In this document: positions 11,759 to 23,347 of the stretch, one piece after another
How the letters are laid out: every line of letters starts with the position of its first letter
How positions within the stretch are numbered: the first letter of the stretch is position 1
Source of the DNA: Chenopodium formosanum
Taxonomy: Eukaryota; Streptophyta; Magnoliopsida; Caryophyllales; Amaranthaceae
NCBI GenBank assembly: GCA_024500155.1
Contig: CM044857.1
Location: forward strand, 50,827,138 to 50,891,137
Length of the DNA: 64,000 nucleotides
Direction of reading: 5' to 3'
The notes under the pieces: model-generated
Database searches by the model: none
What the model was told of the DNA's origin: nothing
Seen by the model: only the letters and a program-made list of their open reading frames with translations
Translations under genes and position numbers: made by a program

Positions 11759-13251
11759 CACTAGTAGAATAAACAAAATGGCAAGCGGTTCAAACCCCCT
11801 AATGGCAAGCGGTTTTGAACCGCTCCCTGTTAGGGGGCTTGCCATTGTCCATTTAAATGGCAAGCGGTTCAGAACCGCTTGCCATTTGACGAGAATGGGC
11901 AGCGGTTTTGGCGCCAAACCGCTGCCCATTAGGGGTATAAAAAATAAAATAAATTTTTTTTTTTTTTTGTTTTTTTTCTCTGAAATTGAAACACAAATAA
12001 AATATATATAAGAACAATAATATTTTTATTAATTAATTGATGTAAGTATTACATTTTCATAAAAAAAAAATTACAAAAATTTATACAAGTAAATAATTAA
12101 TACAAGTTATCTACAAAAAATAAAAATATGAACAGCTCTTGTTCCACCACCGTCCACGCGCACCACCACCGTCACCCGTAGCCACCAAAACCCACCCAAA
12201 CAAACACCACCAGATCCACCTTCACCCGTAGCCACCGAAACCCACCCAAACAAACCCACCCAAACAAACACCACCAGATCCACCTTCACCCGTAGCCACC
12301 AAAACCCACCCAAACAAACACCACTAGATCCACCTTCACCCGTAGCCACCAAAACCCACCCAAACAAACCCACAACGACTCCCACCAACACCAGAACATC
12401 GGCCAACACCACCACCCACCATCACCCGTCCACCCACAACGACTCCCACCAACACCAGAACACCGGCCAACACCACCACCCACCACGACCCCCACCAACA
12501 ACAAATCGATCTGAAACAAACCAATTCAACCACCCATCACAATAAAATTAAAAAAAAAACTGAAAAACAAAATAAAAGAAAAAAAAAGGAAATACCTTTA
12601 ATACCACCAAAAAATCGAAATTGGCTTTAAATTTGGTTTTCATGGGTCAAATTCGACAATAAAAACTCTAGATCTAGAGTTTTTATGGTCGAATTCGACC
12701 CTAAAAACCCACACGCACCACCGGCTCGAAAACCCACCGGGCTACCACCAGAATTCGCTCGAAAACCCACCGGACTACCACCGGAATTGGCTCAAAAATC
12801 CACAAGCACCAATGAGGGTCTTGGCGTGAGAAAGGAAAGAAAGAGATGAGAGAGAAAGAGAAGGAGAAAGGAGAGATGAGAAGATGGCGTGATAATGGAG
12901 GAAGAGAGGAGAGAGAAGTGAGGGAATGAATGAGAGGAGAGAGAGCGAACTTAGAGGAGAGAGAGGCCGTGAGATGAGGATTTACTTGGGTTAGGGTTTG
13001 TAGATTGTGATCCCGCTTTTTTTTTTTTTTTAATGGCAAGCGGTTTAGGGTTGAACCGCTTGCCAATATATCTAATGGCAAGCGGTTCAACCCCAAACCG
13101 CTTGTCATCACATATATTGGCAAGCGGTTCGCGCCAAAACCGCTTGCCATTTAATATTATAGGTTTATTTAAAAAAAATTGGGTTAATGGCAAGCGGATT
13201 TTCAAAACCGCTTGCCATTTGGGGCTTCCCATCACTTATTTTCTACTAGTG
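11759..13251 (+). mobile_element. Non-autonomous CACTA (En/Spm) transposon, 1493 bp
   Basis: Termini are CACTAGTAGAATAA and TTATTTTCTACTAGTG, with ATA target duplications (11,756-11,758; 13,252-13,254), the 3-bp size typical of CACTA elements. Both subterminal regions (11,778-11,930; 13,034-13,222) carry arrays of the inverted unit ATGGCAAGCGGTT / AACCGCTTGCCAT, the arrangement of CACTA transposase-binding repeats. No transposase is present. The interior holds a GGT/ACC-rich tandem repeat (about 12,160-12,520), a palindrome (AAAACTCTAGATCTAGAGTTTT near 12,664) and an AG-rich stretch. Open frames there are low-complexity. Confidence 0.88.
12160..12500. repeat. ACC-rich tandem repeat inside the CACTA element
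   Basis: Units of roughly 50-60 bp containing CACCCGTAGCCACC and AAACCCACCCAAACAAAC recur four times, followed by copies of ACGACTCCCACCAACACC. The long open frames on the minus strand (Gly/Val/Trp-rich) are products of this repeat. Confidence 0.75.
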
Positions 13252-13474
13252 ATAAAAAAAAATAAAAACATATTGAAAATATAAATTTATATGGGGTTTG
13301 TAAAAAAGTAGAGAGAAATAATTAAATATACATGAAAAAACAAAATTTTATTTGGAAAAGCTAATTTTACACAAATATTGTTGTAAATTAGTGGGTATTT
13401 TAATGCAAATGGGTCGATCATTTTGGGACTAAAATTAGGCTAAAAAGGTCGAAATTTTGAGGACGGAGAGAGTA

Positions 13475-15393
13475 CTCAGTTATCATACAAACTTATGTAC
13501 TTTTTTCAAGGAAACAAACTTATCTTGCGTACGAATTCATTCTCATTTCACCGTTTGCTGTCACTTACCAAACGAGTCGTGATAAAACTTTTTATGTATC
13601 TACACTCTTTAAAAAGAGAGAAGTTCACGGCACTGTTCCTTATGAACAGTAGGCCAGTGCGCGGACAATACTACCCTCCAACTGGTTTTTTTTTACGGTT
13701 CTGCCATCAATACCTTTTGTTGCTTTCCCTCACCATCACTCATTTTGCTCTCTCTCTTCCAACTCTCTTTCTGTCTCCCCCTTCACAGGACCGGATATAT
13801 GGCGGCATGGCCTCCACTCCCTTTGTCAAGCTTTATCTTTCACCTTTCTTTTCTGAGAATTAAAGCAAGTTGAAGGTGAAGATCTCGACCCTCGTTTGGT
13901 TATGGTGGTTCACGCTTATCTGCGGGTATAATTGAAGTTACGGCGCGGGTTGATGTAAGGAAAAATGATGGCAGTCGAATATAATTTGTATAATATGCAG
14001 GTACTTAACCCTAATTTTTTGTTTAGTATTTGAATTGGAAGGAAGAGTTAATTTTGATGCGATTGTTTTAGGGTTTATTGCTTTTTGGGAGAAGGGTTTA
14101 ATCTTTTGCTTATTTTGTTGTGAATTTCCTCTTTTTTTATTTTTTCTGTGGTATTCGATTGTAATGAGGATGGAATTTTCTTTGTTTTTGTTGTGAAATT
14201 AATCTTGGTGCTAATAGAATCTTAATTTTTTGTCTACGAGGTGAAGAAGGCAGCAGAAAATTGATCCTCCACTAGGTTGAAGCTCTCTTTCCTCTATTAT
14301 ATTGAAGCAGCTTCTGAGGTATGTTAATACTTTTCTCAAAACCATAGAATATCAATTTCTCTTTTGGGTTTATCGTTAAGTTAATTGTGAGGAAAGTCAA
14401 CTTTTGGTTGTTCTATGCCAGATTATTGAAATATGGCTGCAATTAGTGAAGCTATTAGAAATTGACCTTAGATTTTGATATTCTGAGGCGACAAGAATTT
14501 AGTGTGGTTTTGAGGTCTCCTTAGATTTTGTGGTTTTTAGGTCTCCTTTAATGATTTTGTACTTTTTGTTTGAAATTTGGTGTGTTTTGATTTTAGGGTT
14601 TAATTGGGGTTCTGACTTTATTTTGGGATGTAGATGGGACTACATCAATTTAAGGTGAGTAATAATGGGGATTACATCTATGTGGAGAAGCTCAAGTATT
14701 TAAACTTTGCCATAGGTTATAGTCATCATGGGGCACTGGTATGGTGGTGTTCATATTGTGTAGTTTGAGTTATGGTTCCTGGTAACTTAAATCAATCTCA
14801 TACTCAAACTGAATGACAAAGGGAGTATGAGTTAGAAACGTTTGAAGCCTAAACAATTCCGTAAAGCTAAGAAGGGTCTTGCATATGTTTATGTTCTAGG
14901 CTTTCATAAACTTTAATTTGAGCATTCTGGTTCTGGTCTGTGCTCCGCAACACAGGGAAGTAAACAGCTTAAAGCGTTTGGGGGGCAGAGAGAGAAAGTG
15001 TGTTTGTGTTTTGACTTTTTGAGGCAACAAAGTGATTAATATGGGCGATAAAGAGTGGAGAGTGGATGGACGACAATATCTTGGTGAAATTTCTTCTTTG
15101 TGCTTTCTTCACGTCCCTTCTCATTTCTCCTCTTCTTGCTGGTACCTCCCCTTCTTCCCTTCTTTGACCTTTTTTTACCTTTTTTTAAAAAAAATAAAAT
15201 AAAATTTTATCAGTTGATGCTTATATTACTATGTTGTATGTACTTGCATAGGTTTTTTAAATTAGGTTTTCCCATAATGTACTTGTTCTTCTGCTCTAAT
15301 TATCAATTAACTTATGATCACTGATTAACTGCAAGTATATGATATCTACGTTCAAACTTATCTTGAAGATGATCTTGATATAGGAGCTAGACT

Positions 15394-15453
<60 letters not shown>

Positions 15454-17602
15454 GAAATTAGTTTAATTTATTTGTGTGATCATCATGCAACCAAACGTGT
15501 CGTATGAAATGCAATTTTACTTCTATAATTTCCCCCTGTCTACACGTTTCACTGTCAACAAGCTTATTTACCAAGCTATTCTGAAGAAATTTACCCAATT
15601 AAACAGTTTTATATAATTGGCTCGTGTTTGACTCACTGTAAATAATTTGGATCAGTGTTACAAGGTTCGCGGTACGTAGCCACGAATCGCGAACTGAGTC
15701 GCGCGTATCGGAACGCGGAACAAACGCGACTTGGGTCGCTTGGGTTCGCGATCTGGATCGCTAAAGGAGGCCTGGGAGCAATCTTATTGAATACTAATCA
15801 CTGGCAGCATGCTACGTATTAACATATGTATCATATTCTTGATAGCGAGTCATACTTGTGGCATGTATACTTACCATTAAAGGTCCACATGAGAGTGCAT
15901 ATCTAATATAACCTAATTATTTTGAACCTACCAATAACTTTATTTAATTACATTACCCCTTGAATATAGGATGTTTGATGGGATCTCTACTATGTTATTA
16001 ACATTGTTCAATGAGTGTTATTTACCCTATTCAATGGATGGATATTGAGAATGTTCTAAACCTAAAAATTGAGATAAGATGTATAAACATGAAAAGATTT
16101 AAGGTATAGAATGTTGGCTACGTAGTATATCCTCTTTGACTAGGATGAGTGTTGGATAACTGCTTATTGGAGTAAGGATGTTGTAGCTTGTAAAAAACTG
16201 AATATCGTGTTTGCAGAGCTGGCTAATGGGGACAAGTTATCCAACTACGCAAGTCACCATTTCTTGAGTTCTACTTTTTAAAATTAAAGTAGTAATATAT
16301 ATATTTCATGAGGGGATTTTACTTTTCAATTTTTTTTTCTTATTTTCATAAATAAGGTTTTCCTTTTATTTGTTTATTGTTATGAGTAAGGCAGAATCCC
16401 AAAAAAATAAGGCAGAATATCAATTTTAAGTATAAAGTTATATTTAAGAGAACAATACTCCCGTCATTTCAAGTAATTGTTTGGAGTATGGGGAGAGACC
16501 ATGACAAGGCCCATGTTCTAATCCCTCCCCAAGAAACCATATCAATTGAAGCACATAGTAATCTGTTCACAGCTCACCCATCTTCACAACTGCTTCTCCT
16601 GTCTTATTTTTGCTTACTTGCTCCCTTTTGCCTCTTTTTATAACTTCTAGGATCACTCATTTAAATGTCTCAATTTATTTGTAGTTTTATATCAACTTTT
16701 GTACTAAAATTATGCTGTGAAATTTCCGTGTTGGCATGCTTTTTTGTCATGTAAGTTATTTTTATTATTTTTTTGTTGCCTCTTCCTGCCCTTATTGTTG
16801 TTTTTTTTGCTGCAAAAAAAAAAAAGTACACATGTAGGTAAGATACATTGGTGTCTCAATTGAAAGCTCTTAATTAGGTTGTTATGGGCTTATGGAGTTG
16901 TCCATGCAACAAAGGTTGGAGGAATTCCAAAGATCATGAGAATTTAGAACTGCTACAATCTATTCACATGATGTTGGTTTGAAGGTAAGCTTACCACTTT
17001 TATCTCCAGTTTTTTATAACCTTTGCCTTCTCTTTTGATTTTGATAGGGTGACTCGTTATTTGTTCACATTATCTAAGTATGCTCTTGTTATTTAATTAG
17101 TAGTTATAGTGATTTCTAATATGAGCTCGTTCTTGCTTTCTTCCAGTCCACATACGTGGTAATTCAAATTAAGCGTGTTGCACATACATATGATGTTTTT
17201 GCATATTTGCCCCATTCCTATCAGTAGAAATGCATCATTATTGACCCTTGTGGCTCTTCACTGTTCTTTTCCTGCCTTGACCTGTTTTATGAAATTTGAG
17301 ACTATGAGCACCAATATCTAATATCATGTTCAGCATGCCTATTCTAATTAAAAACAACCTACATGCAACAGCTATGTGCCTATGTTTGGGTACATATCTA
17401 AGTGTGATTTCGAGGCATTAATGAATCCTATTGAGTGTTCCTTCCCACGTGGACTATCCTTAATGCTTTGGTCTATTGTTAGTTATTTAGCTCTATTATG
17501 AGAGCTTTAAAACTATGACCACCCTTAACCCTCAGAAGATAAATTGCGCTTAGAACTTATCACTCATAACAATAACTTTCATTCTTATTTTGTTCATGTA
17601 GG
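13475..17602 (+). other. Possible multi-exon non-coding or decayed transcription unit
   Basis: A C/T-rich stretch at 13,730-13,790 resembles a plant 5' leader. Exon-like blocks end in good donor contexts: ...ATGCAG|GTAC (about 14,001), ...TCTGAG|GTATG (about 14,317), ...TTTAAG|GTGAG (about 14,655) and ...TTGAAG|GTAAG (about 16,984). None carries a long open frame. It includes a T run of about 57 bases at 15,396-15,452 and a CpG-dense patch at 15,665-15,772. It may be the 5' part of the presequence-protease pseudogene that follows or an independent non-coding RNA. Confidence 0.3.
15665..15772. repeat. CpG-dense patch
   Basis: About 18 CG dinucleotides, mostly as TCGCG/ACGCG, occur in roughly 108 bp of otherwise AT-rich, CpG-poor sequence. 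It looks like a degenerate short tandem repeat, probably a transposon fragment. No function can be assigned. Confidence 0.5.
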
Positions 17603-17767
17603 GAAGATGACTTTATGCTATGGAACCCTTTTGAGCTAACAAGGTAGGAGAAACCACTAATGAAGCTGAAGAAAAGAACAGCAGCAGAAAGCTCTAAAGT
17701 TGTATTCTCTCCCTTGGTTGAAAAGTATATCCTGAAAAACCATCATCGTGTAAACAGTTGAATGCAG
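17603..17767 (+). pseudogene. PREP1: Presequence protease (PreP) pseudogene fragment
   Basis: With frame changes, the block reads as LYAMEPF, then EKPLMKLKKR, then SSKVVFSPLVEKYILKNHHR, then EMQ, ending at ATGCAG|GTGAG. From memory of the family this matches one exon of plant presequence protease, an M16 metallopeptidase that degrades targeting peptides in mitochondria and chloroplasts (segment around VFSPLIEKYILNN...VEMQ). Stops and frameshifts occur in LYAM, after PFE and at HHRVNS*, where a +1 A and a -1 A change just before EMQ partly compensate. No catalytic region (HxxEH) is visible nearby, so only a remnant is present. Confidence 0.6.
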
Positions 17768-18406
17768 GTGAGTATCACAATCTACTTCTCCTATATTCTG
17801 CATTATGGCACAAATATTATCATAAACAGATTTTTAGGTGATTGTTTTTTTTACCAAAAAAATTGGGTATATTCCTTCAGCCTCTATAATTTTCTGAATT
17901 TATGGACTTCATCTGCTATTTAACTGGTTTGTTTAGTTTCGACTGGTCTGTTTGGTTCAAATTTCTTTATCGTGGTTGTTTGGGTGTGATTTTATTAGAG
18001 TTGTGTTGCGATTTTCGTTAGGTATTTCCTGTGTGATTTAGGGTGTATTGAGCATTTGAGGGTATTTTAAACATATTACTGCACTCTTTATTTCTCCCAT
18101 GTTTCTTGCTGCTATTGTTTTCTTGTGCATTTATTCTAACATTTGTATGTGACCACTATGCGGAGGAATACAGGGTTAAGACCCTTGCAGCAGTTCACTA
18201 ATGAAGATATCAAGCAAGCGCACTTCCGTCTCTAAATGATAATTTAAGATTAGAAAGTTGTAGTCCCACTTTACATTCTGTCAAATGTCGATTAATAGTC
18301 CCAAAATCTTTTACTACTTGCCTTTGTGTACTGTGTTTGATGGGATTTTTCTCTAATATCAATATCCATTAGGTGTGATGAATTAATTTGTTCAAATCTA
18401 ATGCAG

Positions 18407-18561
18407 GACAATGGAGGGACATGAGTGTAGCAATCCAAGACTTTAGGGACAGATTAAGGTCTTCGAAGCCAAAGCCTATTCAAGATGCCCCTGCTATTTC
18501 TTTAGCCCCCCATGCAGCTGGCTCCTGTTTCTTCCCGTGCCTGTCGTACATTGATGGCTAA
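18407..18561 (+). other. Exon-like open block, unrecognised
   Basis: After an acceptor-like TCTAATGCAG the frame GQWRDMSVAIQDFRDRLR is open and ends at TAA near 18,561 after a Pro/Ala/Ser-rich tail. It could be the last exon of a gene whose upstream exons are decayed, or chance. I do not recognise the protein, and it does not look like the C-terminus of presequence protease. Confidence 0.3.
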
Positions 18562-18639
18562 TCAAGTGAAGGATGCCTTTTTTGTATTATTATTTTTATT
18601 ATAATCTTAATATACACTTTATAATTGCAATGATAAAAC

Positions 18640-19590
18640 ATACACAAGAATATGTCAGGCATCAAAGAATAGACTTTTGAATTTGATGTTACCAAAATGG
18701 TTTTCATAGATTATAACAGGAGAATTTAGTGCTTTAGGTATTTAGTTGGCTATAAATTTGTTAGCTTCTATTTGGCTTATTTTAACAATATTGTTAGCTT
18801 TAAGTAAGTGCTTCAGGTATTTTGTTACATTTTTTTTTTGGAATTTTAATTCGGTGTTTGTGACTTTTTTCTTTGGTCGAGTATTAAATGCTAAATTGTA
18901 CTTGTTATAATAAAATAATTTTATACAGGATTTGATGCAGATATTCAGGTGACTCCAAATGCTTTGGTTTTTGGAAATTGAATAGTGAATTTGTGAGTTG
19001 GACAACATGCATATGTTCATTTATTTGTGAATTACATGGAACCATGAAAGGAGAGTGATGGAATGAGTAAGCAATGGGGAAAGGGCTAAGTGGGATAAGA
19101 AATAGAGTTGCCACTTTTCGAGTTATGATGATAGAGAGAATTCGATGGATGTGCATTCAACATATTTTTGTTAGACGAATCAATAATTTGTGAAATTGCA
19201 TATTTGTTTGGTTTTGTATACAATGCCTTTGTTAAGGTGATATAGTAAATACAAGATTTGAAATGGATGGATTTGTTTGACGTGAAATTAATTATTTTAG
19301 GACTATAATTTTTATTTTAGCAATCAAAATTCAAACTACTCTATTTCATACCCATTTAGAGGGTTAAGATTTCAAAAGACGGTTTCTAATACAAAGTGTA
19401 TAATATTCTTCATTTTGCGTTGATCAATTTCCATAGCAAATTTTTTATTACTAAATAACAGCAATTGTCACACCATCCTATTAATGTCACCTCAAATGAA
19501 TACGATGAATTTTTTTGTTGGTTATTATGAGTAGTTGTTACACTGCTATATTGGATGATACACATGTTATATATGGGTTTGCAATATTTT
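18640..19590. other. AT-rich intergenic sequence
   Basis: No gene, RNA or clear repeat is seen. The small minus-strand frames at 18,742-19,156 have no coding character. Confidence 0.4.
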
Positions 19591-19960
19591 AGAGAGAGAG
19601 AGAGAGAATTCGGGTAATTAGCTTAGGAGAAAGAGATCACTTAAGAAACAATTAGCTTACGAAAACACAATAAGCTTAGGAAGAGACTAAATAAAATGAT
19701 GGAGAGAGGGAAAGAGAGAGAACACTTTTAAAATAAGAGCAGTTAGCTTCGAATTGTGCAATTAGCTTAGGAAACGGTTTACTAAAATAATGGATCACTA
19801 AAGCTAATTAATCAATTGAGAGAGAGTATGCACTAGCTTGCCAAAGATCACTTGCAAAAGAGAGCCTACTTAAAAAAAACATTATTTGATATGGACCACT
19901 AAGAAATAATCACTTAAGAAGATAAGAGAAATTAGCTTAATATAAAGAGTTACTAAAAGC

Positions 19961-20000
<40 letters not shown>

Positions 20001-20170
20001 AATAAGAAAGATTGATCACTCAAAAAGAGATAACGATCACTAGGAAAGAGAGAGATAGACCACTTAATTAAGAAAGTTCACTTAAGAAATTCAATTAGTT
20101 TAGGGGGAGAGAGAGACCACTTAAAATAGATCACTTAAGAAAATTAGGGTAATTAGCTTTGGAGAAAGAA
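19590..20170. repeat. GA-rich degenerate repeat block
   Basis: Copies of AGAGAGAGA alternate with variants of AATTAGCTTAGGA and GATCACTTAAGAAA, plus an (AG)n run at about 19,964-19,997. The block lies 0.5 kb before a Helitron 3' end and may be part of that element. Confidence 0.6.
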
Positions 20171-20675
20171 AGACCACTTAAGAATATAGGTCGGACAATT
20201 AGCTTCGGAAAAGGTTTAATAAAATGCTTAAGAACGATAAAGAACACTTTAAAAAATTATAGCAATTATTTAAAAATACAAATGACTGCCTTATCTTACA
20301 CCATCCTTAATCCTTTTGCCATCAGTTATAGCAAACTTTTCAAAATTGTCTATATATTATTCTACAGTTTATGGTCAACCTTTGTATTTGCCAAAACATA
20401 ACTAAATAAAATCACATAAATTTATAATTCGTGACGAACAAATAACTAATCAAATATAGCATACTTTAGGTTACTTTTTTCTAATATGATGATTTGACTT
20501 ACTTATTTCTAATACGATGATTTAAGTTACATATTTTTAATATGATAATTTAGATTTTAATGTTTTCATTTTACATTGACTTTAATAATTTAAATGCATA
20601 CAAAATTTAGACAATACGCAAACATAATTAACAAGTAACAATACCACTACATACATAATTTACGGACAATTATCA

Positions 20676-20707
20676 CCGCCATTGAGCGCGCGCGGGGCCA
20701 CAACTAG
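20676..20707 (+). mobile_element. Helitron 3' terminus
   Basis: The GC-rich foldback (CCGC...GCGG, about 20,676-20,695, containing a CGCGCGCG run) is followed by GGCCACAACTAG|T. The tail is nearly the same as that of the end at 9468 (GACCACAAGACTAG|T), so both belong to one family. Confidence 0.65.
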
Positions 20708-20708
20708 T

Positions 20709-21476
20709 TGTTATAAATATTGAAGTCCTCGACACTGTTGGTATATAAAATGTCGAAAAGACTTTTAATACTTCATAAAATTGAATTCAATGATGAACTA
20801 ATAAACATTTTCTATACTCGTGTATGGTTCATACACGGAGTAGCCGAATACCTTGACTAAAAAAATCAAATATTTCATAATAATAACTTAAGTTTTCTAA
20901 AATTTCAAGGTCTATTGTCTTCAAATTCAGTCTTAAGTCTTCTTCCCATTCTTCCCCACAATAAATTGGTGCATTTCATCATTCGTGACATCATAATAAT
21001 TATATTTAATACTCCGTATTATTTCATCATTTGGATTAAAAATTAGTTCCATGGATTCTTCATACATTATTTGAAGTCAAGAGTGACGAATTTATTGGTT
21101 AGCAACAAGTTTGTATGAGAGAGATTCAAAGGAAATCTTAGTTGTTTGGTTTTAATACTCCGTATTACGGAGTAATAATTTTTTGGCTTTCACAAGTAAT
21201 ATTTAGTATTATTAATTAAGCTGGTATGGCAAATATGAATATTAATTAGTCAATAGTCCTACAACATTTAAATTAAGAATCATTCGTCCCAACCTCTAAT
21301 AATTAATTCATTACTCAGTAATCGTACATTATTGTCTCAACCTTTAATAATTAAGAATTCACATACATGATAGATTTTACTAAAAATGATCATGATTGAT
21401 TAATTTTATTTTTAGGAGTTGATATTGTTCATCGGGTATTCGTTGATGAATAGCTAATTAATTTGAGGAAAGAATA
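20709..21476. other. AT-rich intergenic sequence
   Basis: No gene is seen. The perfect palindrome ACTCCGTATTACGGAGT (about 21,157-21,173) recurs in half form elsewhere in the window (7021, 46,420, 55,330), suggesting relics of a repeated hairpin. Confidence 0.4.
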
Positions 21477-21479
21477 TAA

Positions 21480-21794
21480 GAGCAACTCCAACGGCAAGCT
21501 AATTTGACAATTAGCTTGACATGCCACATAAGAGTTTAAGCTAATTATCATTATAACTACTTTAAACTCCAATGACTAGCTATTAGCTTACAATTTAAAT
21601 GAATTTCACCTTCTTAATTAACTTTTTATTTTTCATTTTATTAATTCTATTTTTTATTTTCTTTGGTAAGTTTTTCTCCAAGCAAATTAGCTTTGTCAAG
21701 CTAATTGCATTTTCTAGCTCCAATGGTCAAGCTAATAGCTAGGGATTATTTAATATTGCAAGCAAGTGCCTAGCTACAACCATTGGAGTTGCTC
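21480..21794 (+). mobile_element. PIF/Harbinger-type MITE, 315 bp
   Basis: Termini GAGCAACTCCAACGG and CCATTGGAGTTGCTC are inverted repeats flanked by TAA on both sides (21,477-21,479; 21,795-21,797). The interior repeats variants of CAAGCTAATTAGCT. No coding capacity. Confidence 0.85.
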
Positions 21795-22017
21795 TAAGGT
21801 AACTAGCTAGTAGCTTAATTTTCTCCTTAATTTATCAATTACTATATTTTATTATATTATCTCCTGCCATCAAGATGACTTACGAGTTATATGAACAGGA
21901 AAACAATGTGATTAATTGTATAGAAAGGAGTTAAAAGGAAAGCACGCATTTGAGTTGTACCACATAATAAAAAAAAAACGATGATGATCTGACTTGATGA
22001 GTAGCATTCTTTCCCCG

Positions 22018-22079
<62 letters not shown>
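22018..22079. repeat. (ATT)n microsatellite, left of the long-TIR element
   Basis: About 20 ATT units. Together with 23,321-23,347 and 24,508-24,534 it marks repeated insertion into one (ATT)n tract. Confidence 0.95.
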
Positions 22080-22080
<1 letters not shown>

Positions 22081-23320
22081 GGCTATTTCACCAAATGCCA
22101 CTGAAAACTTTAAAAATTCACCAAATGCTATCGGACTTTTCAGAATTCACCAAATGCCACTCAGTTTTTAAATAATTTACCGAATTCCACTAATGACTAA
22201 TGGAGTTATTAAGGCTTAATCATGACACATGTGGACACGTGTCAGTCAGTTATTGGTTTAAAAAAATATAAATAAAAAAAATAAAAAATAAAAAACTATA
22301 AATCCTAAGCCAACCCAGCCCCACCACCGTAACCACCTGCCAAAGCCAACCGACAGCCCAAAGCCAACCGACAGCCCAAAGCCAACCGCCGGAACTCCTT
22401 GACCTCCTGCCGGAACCCCCTAACCTTCCGTCGCAACTCGCTGGAACCCCCTGACCTCCTGCTGGAACCCCTTGACCCCACTAAAACCGTCGACTCTACT
22501 TAATCCCCTTTTCCTCCTCCCGAAAAACCATCATAGCCACCGCAACCGTCTCACGCAATGCCCAAAACTCTGCCTGCCCGACTCCGGCACCTAGATGATG
22601 ACCCACAAAACTCCGTTTACCCGACGACCTCCACCCCAGCCCCCCCGCAACCACCTCACGCACCAACACGACGCATCACCATAGCCACCGAAACCGACCA
22701 TGGAAACCCAAAATAGAACCCGATTGTGGAAACCCTTCACCCTCAACGGCCGAAATCGACCATGGAAATCTAGAATGCTCGATTTCTATGGACGATTTCG
22801 TAGTTTCAAGGGTGGAGGATAGGAGGAGTGGTTTTGCGCGGTGGTTGGAAAACGCTGGGTGTTTTGATCAAAGCTCGTGTTGGTGGTATTTGGGGTCGGG
22901 GCAGGCTGTGTGGGTGGTTTTGGGGGGTCGGCGGTGGGTTAGGTGGGGTGCAAAAGGGCCGATCAACCGTTTTTTGGTGGTTAAGGGGGTGGCCGACCGT
23001 TTTCTGCTGAGATAAGGAGAGGGGCTAGGGTTTGGCGGTGGTGGGAAGGTGGCTGGGAAAATTTTGGGTTTTTTTTTTTTTTTGTTTTTTTATTTAAATT
23101 TTTGTTTTTCTTTTATTTTTATGAATTAAGATAAATAGACCAATCATATCATGATATGTGTCATGATTAAACCCTAATGACTAACGGAGTTAACGGCCGT
23201 TAGTCATTAATGGCACGCGGTGAATTATTTAAAAACCGAGTGGCATTTGGTGAATTTTGAAAACCTTGATGGCATTTGGTGAATTATTAAAGTGTTTAGT
23301 GACATTTGGTGAAATAGTCG
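22080..23320. mobile_element. Long-TIR DNA transposon (Mutator-like, non-autonomous), 1241 bp
   Basis: The first and last about 160 bp are inverted repeats beginning CG(G/A)CTATTTCACCAAATG and containing three to four internal repeats of ATTCACCAAATGCCA. Both ends abut (ATT)n, so a 9-bp TTATTATTA duplication (22,071-22,079; 23,321-23,329) is possible but cannot be told from the microsatellite. The long TIRs and possible 9-bp duplication suggest a MULE. The interior (22,310-23,070) is GC-rich with short tandem repeats (GCCAACCGACAGCCCAAA). The open frames at 22,788-23,015 look like chance frames in GGT-rich sequence. Confidence 0.8.
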
Positions 23321-23347
23321 TTATTATTATTATTATTATTATTATTA
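23321..23347. repeat. (ATT)n between the MULE-like element and retrotransposon copy 2
   Basis: Nine ATT units join the end of the long-TIR element to the 3' end of the minus-strand retrotransposon. Confidence 0.95.

Larger units (their letters stand above)
11694..13472 (+). mobile_element. Stowaway-type MITE split by a CACTA element
   Basis: The left end CTCCCTCCATCCCCAAAATT and right end AATTTTGAGGACGGAGAGAG are inverted repeats flanked by TA (11,692-11,693; 13,473-13,474). Without the inserted CACTA element and its 3-bp duplication the MITE is about 283 bp, a normal Stowaway length. Confidence 0.8.

Noticed and set aside
12107..12533. Gly/Val/Trp-rich minus-strand frames of about 100 aa
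   Set aside because: Produced by the ACC-rich tandem repeat inside the CACTA element; no start context or domain.
12701..13150. 149-aa minus-strand frame
   Set aside because: Runs through CACTA subterminal repeats and low-complexity AG-rich DNA.
22788..23015. Trp/Gly-rich + strand frames
   Set aside because: Chance frames in GGT-rich sequence of the long-TIR element; no domain.
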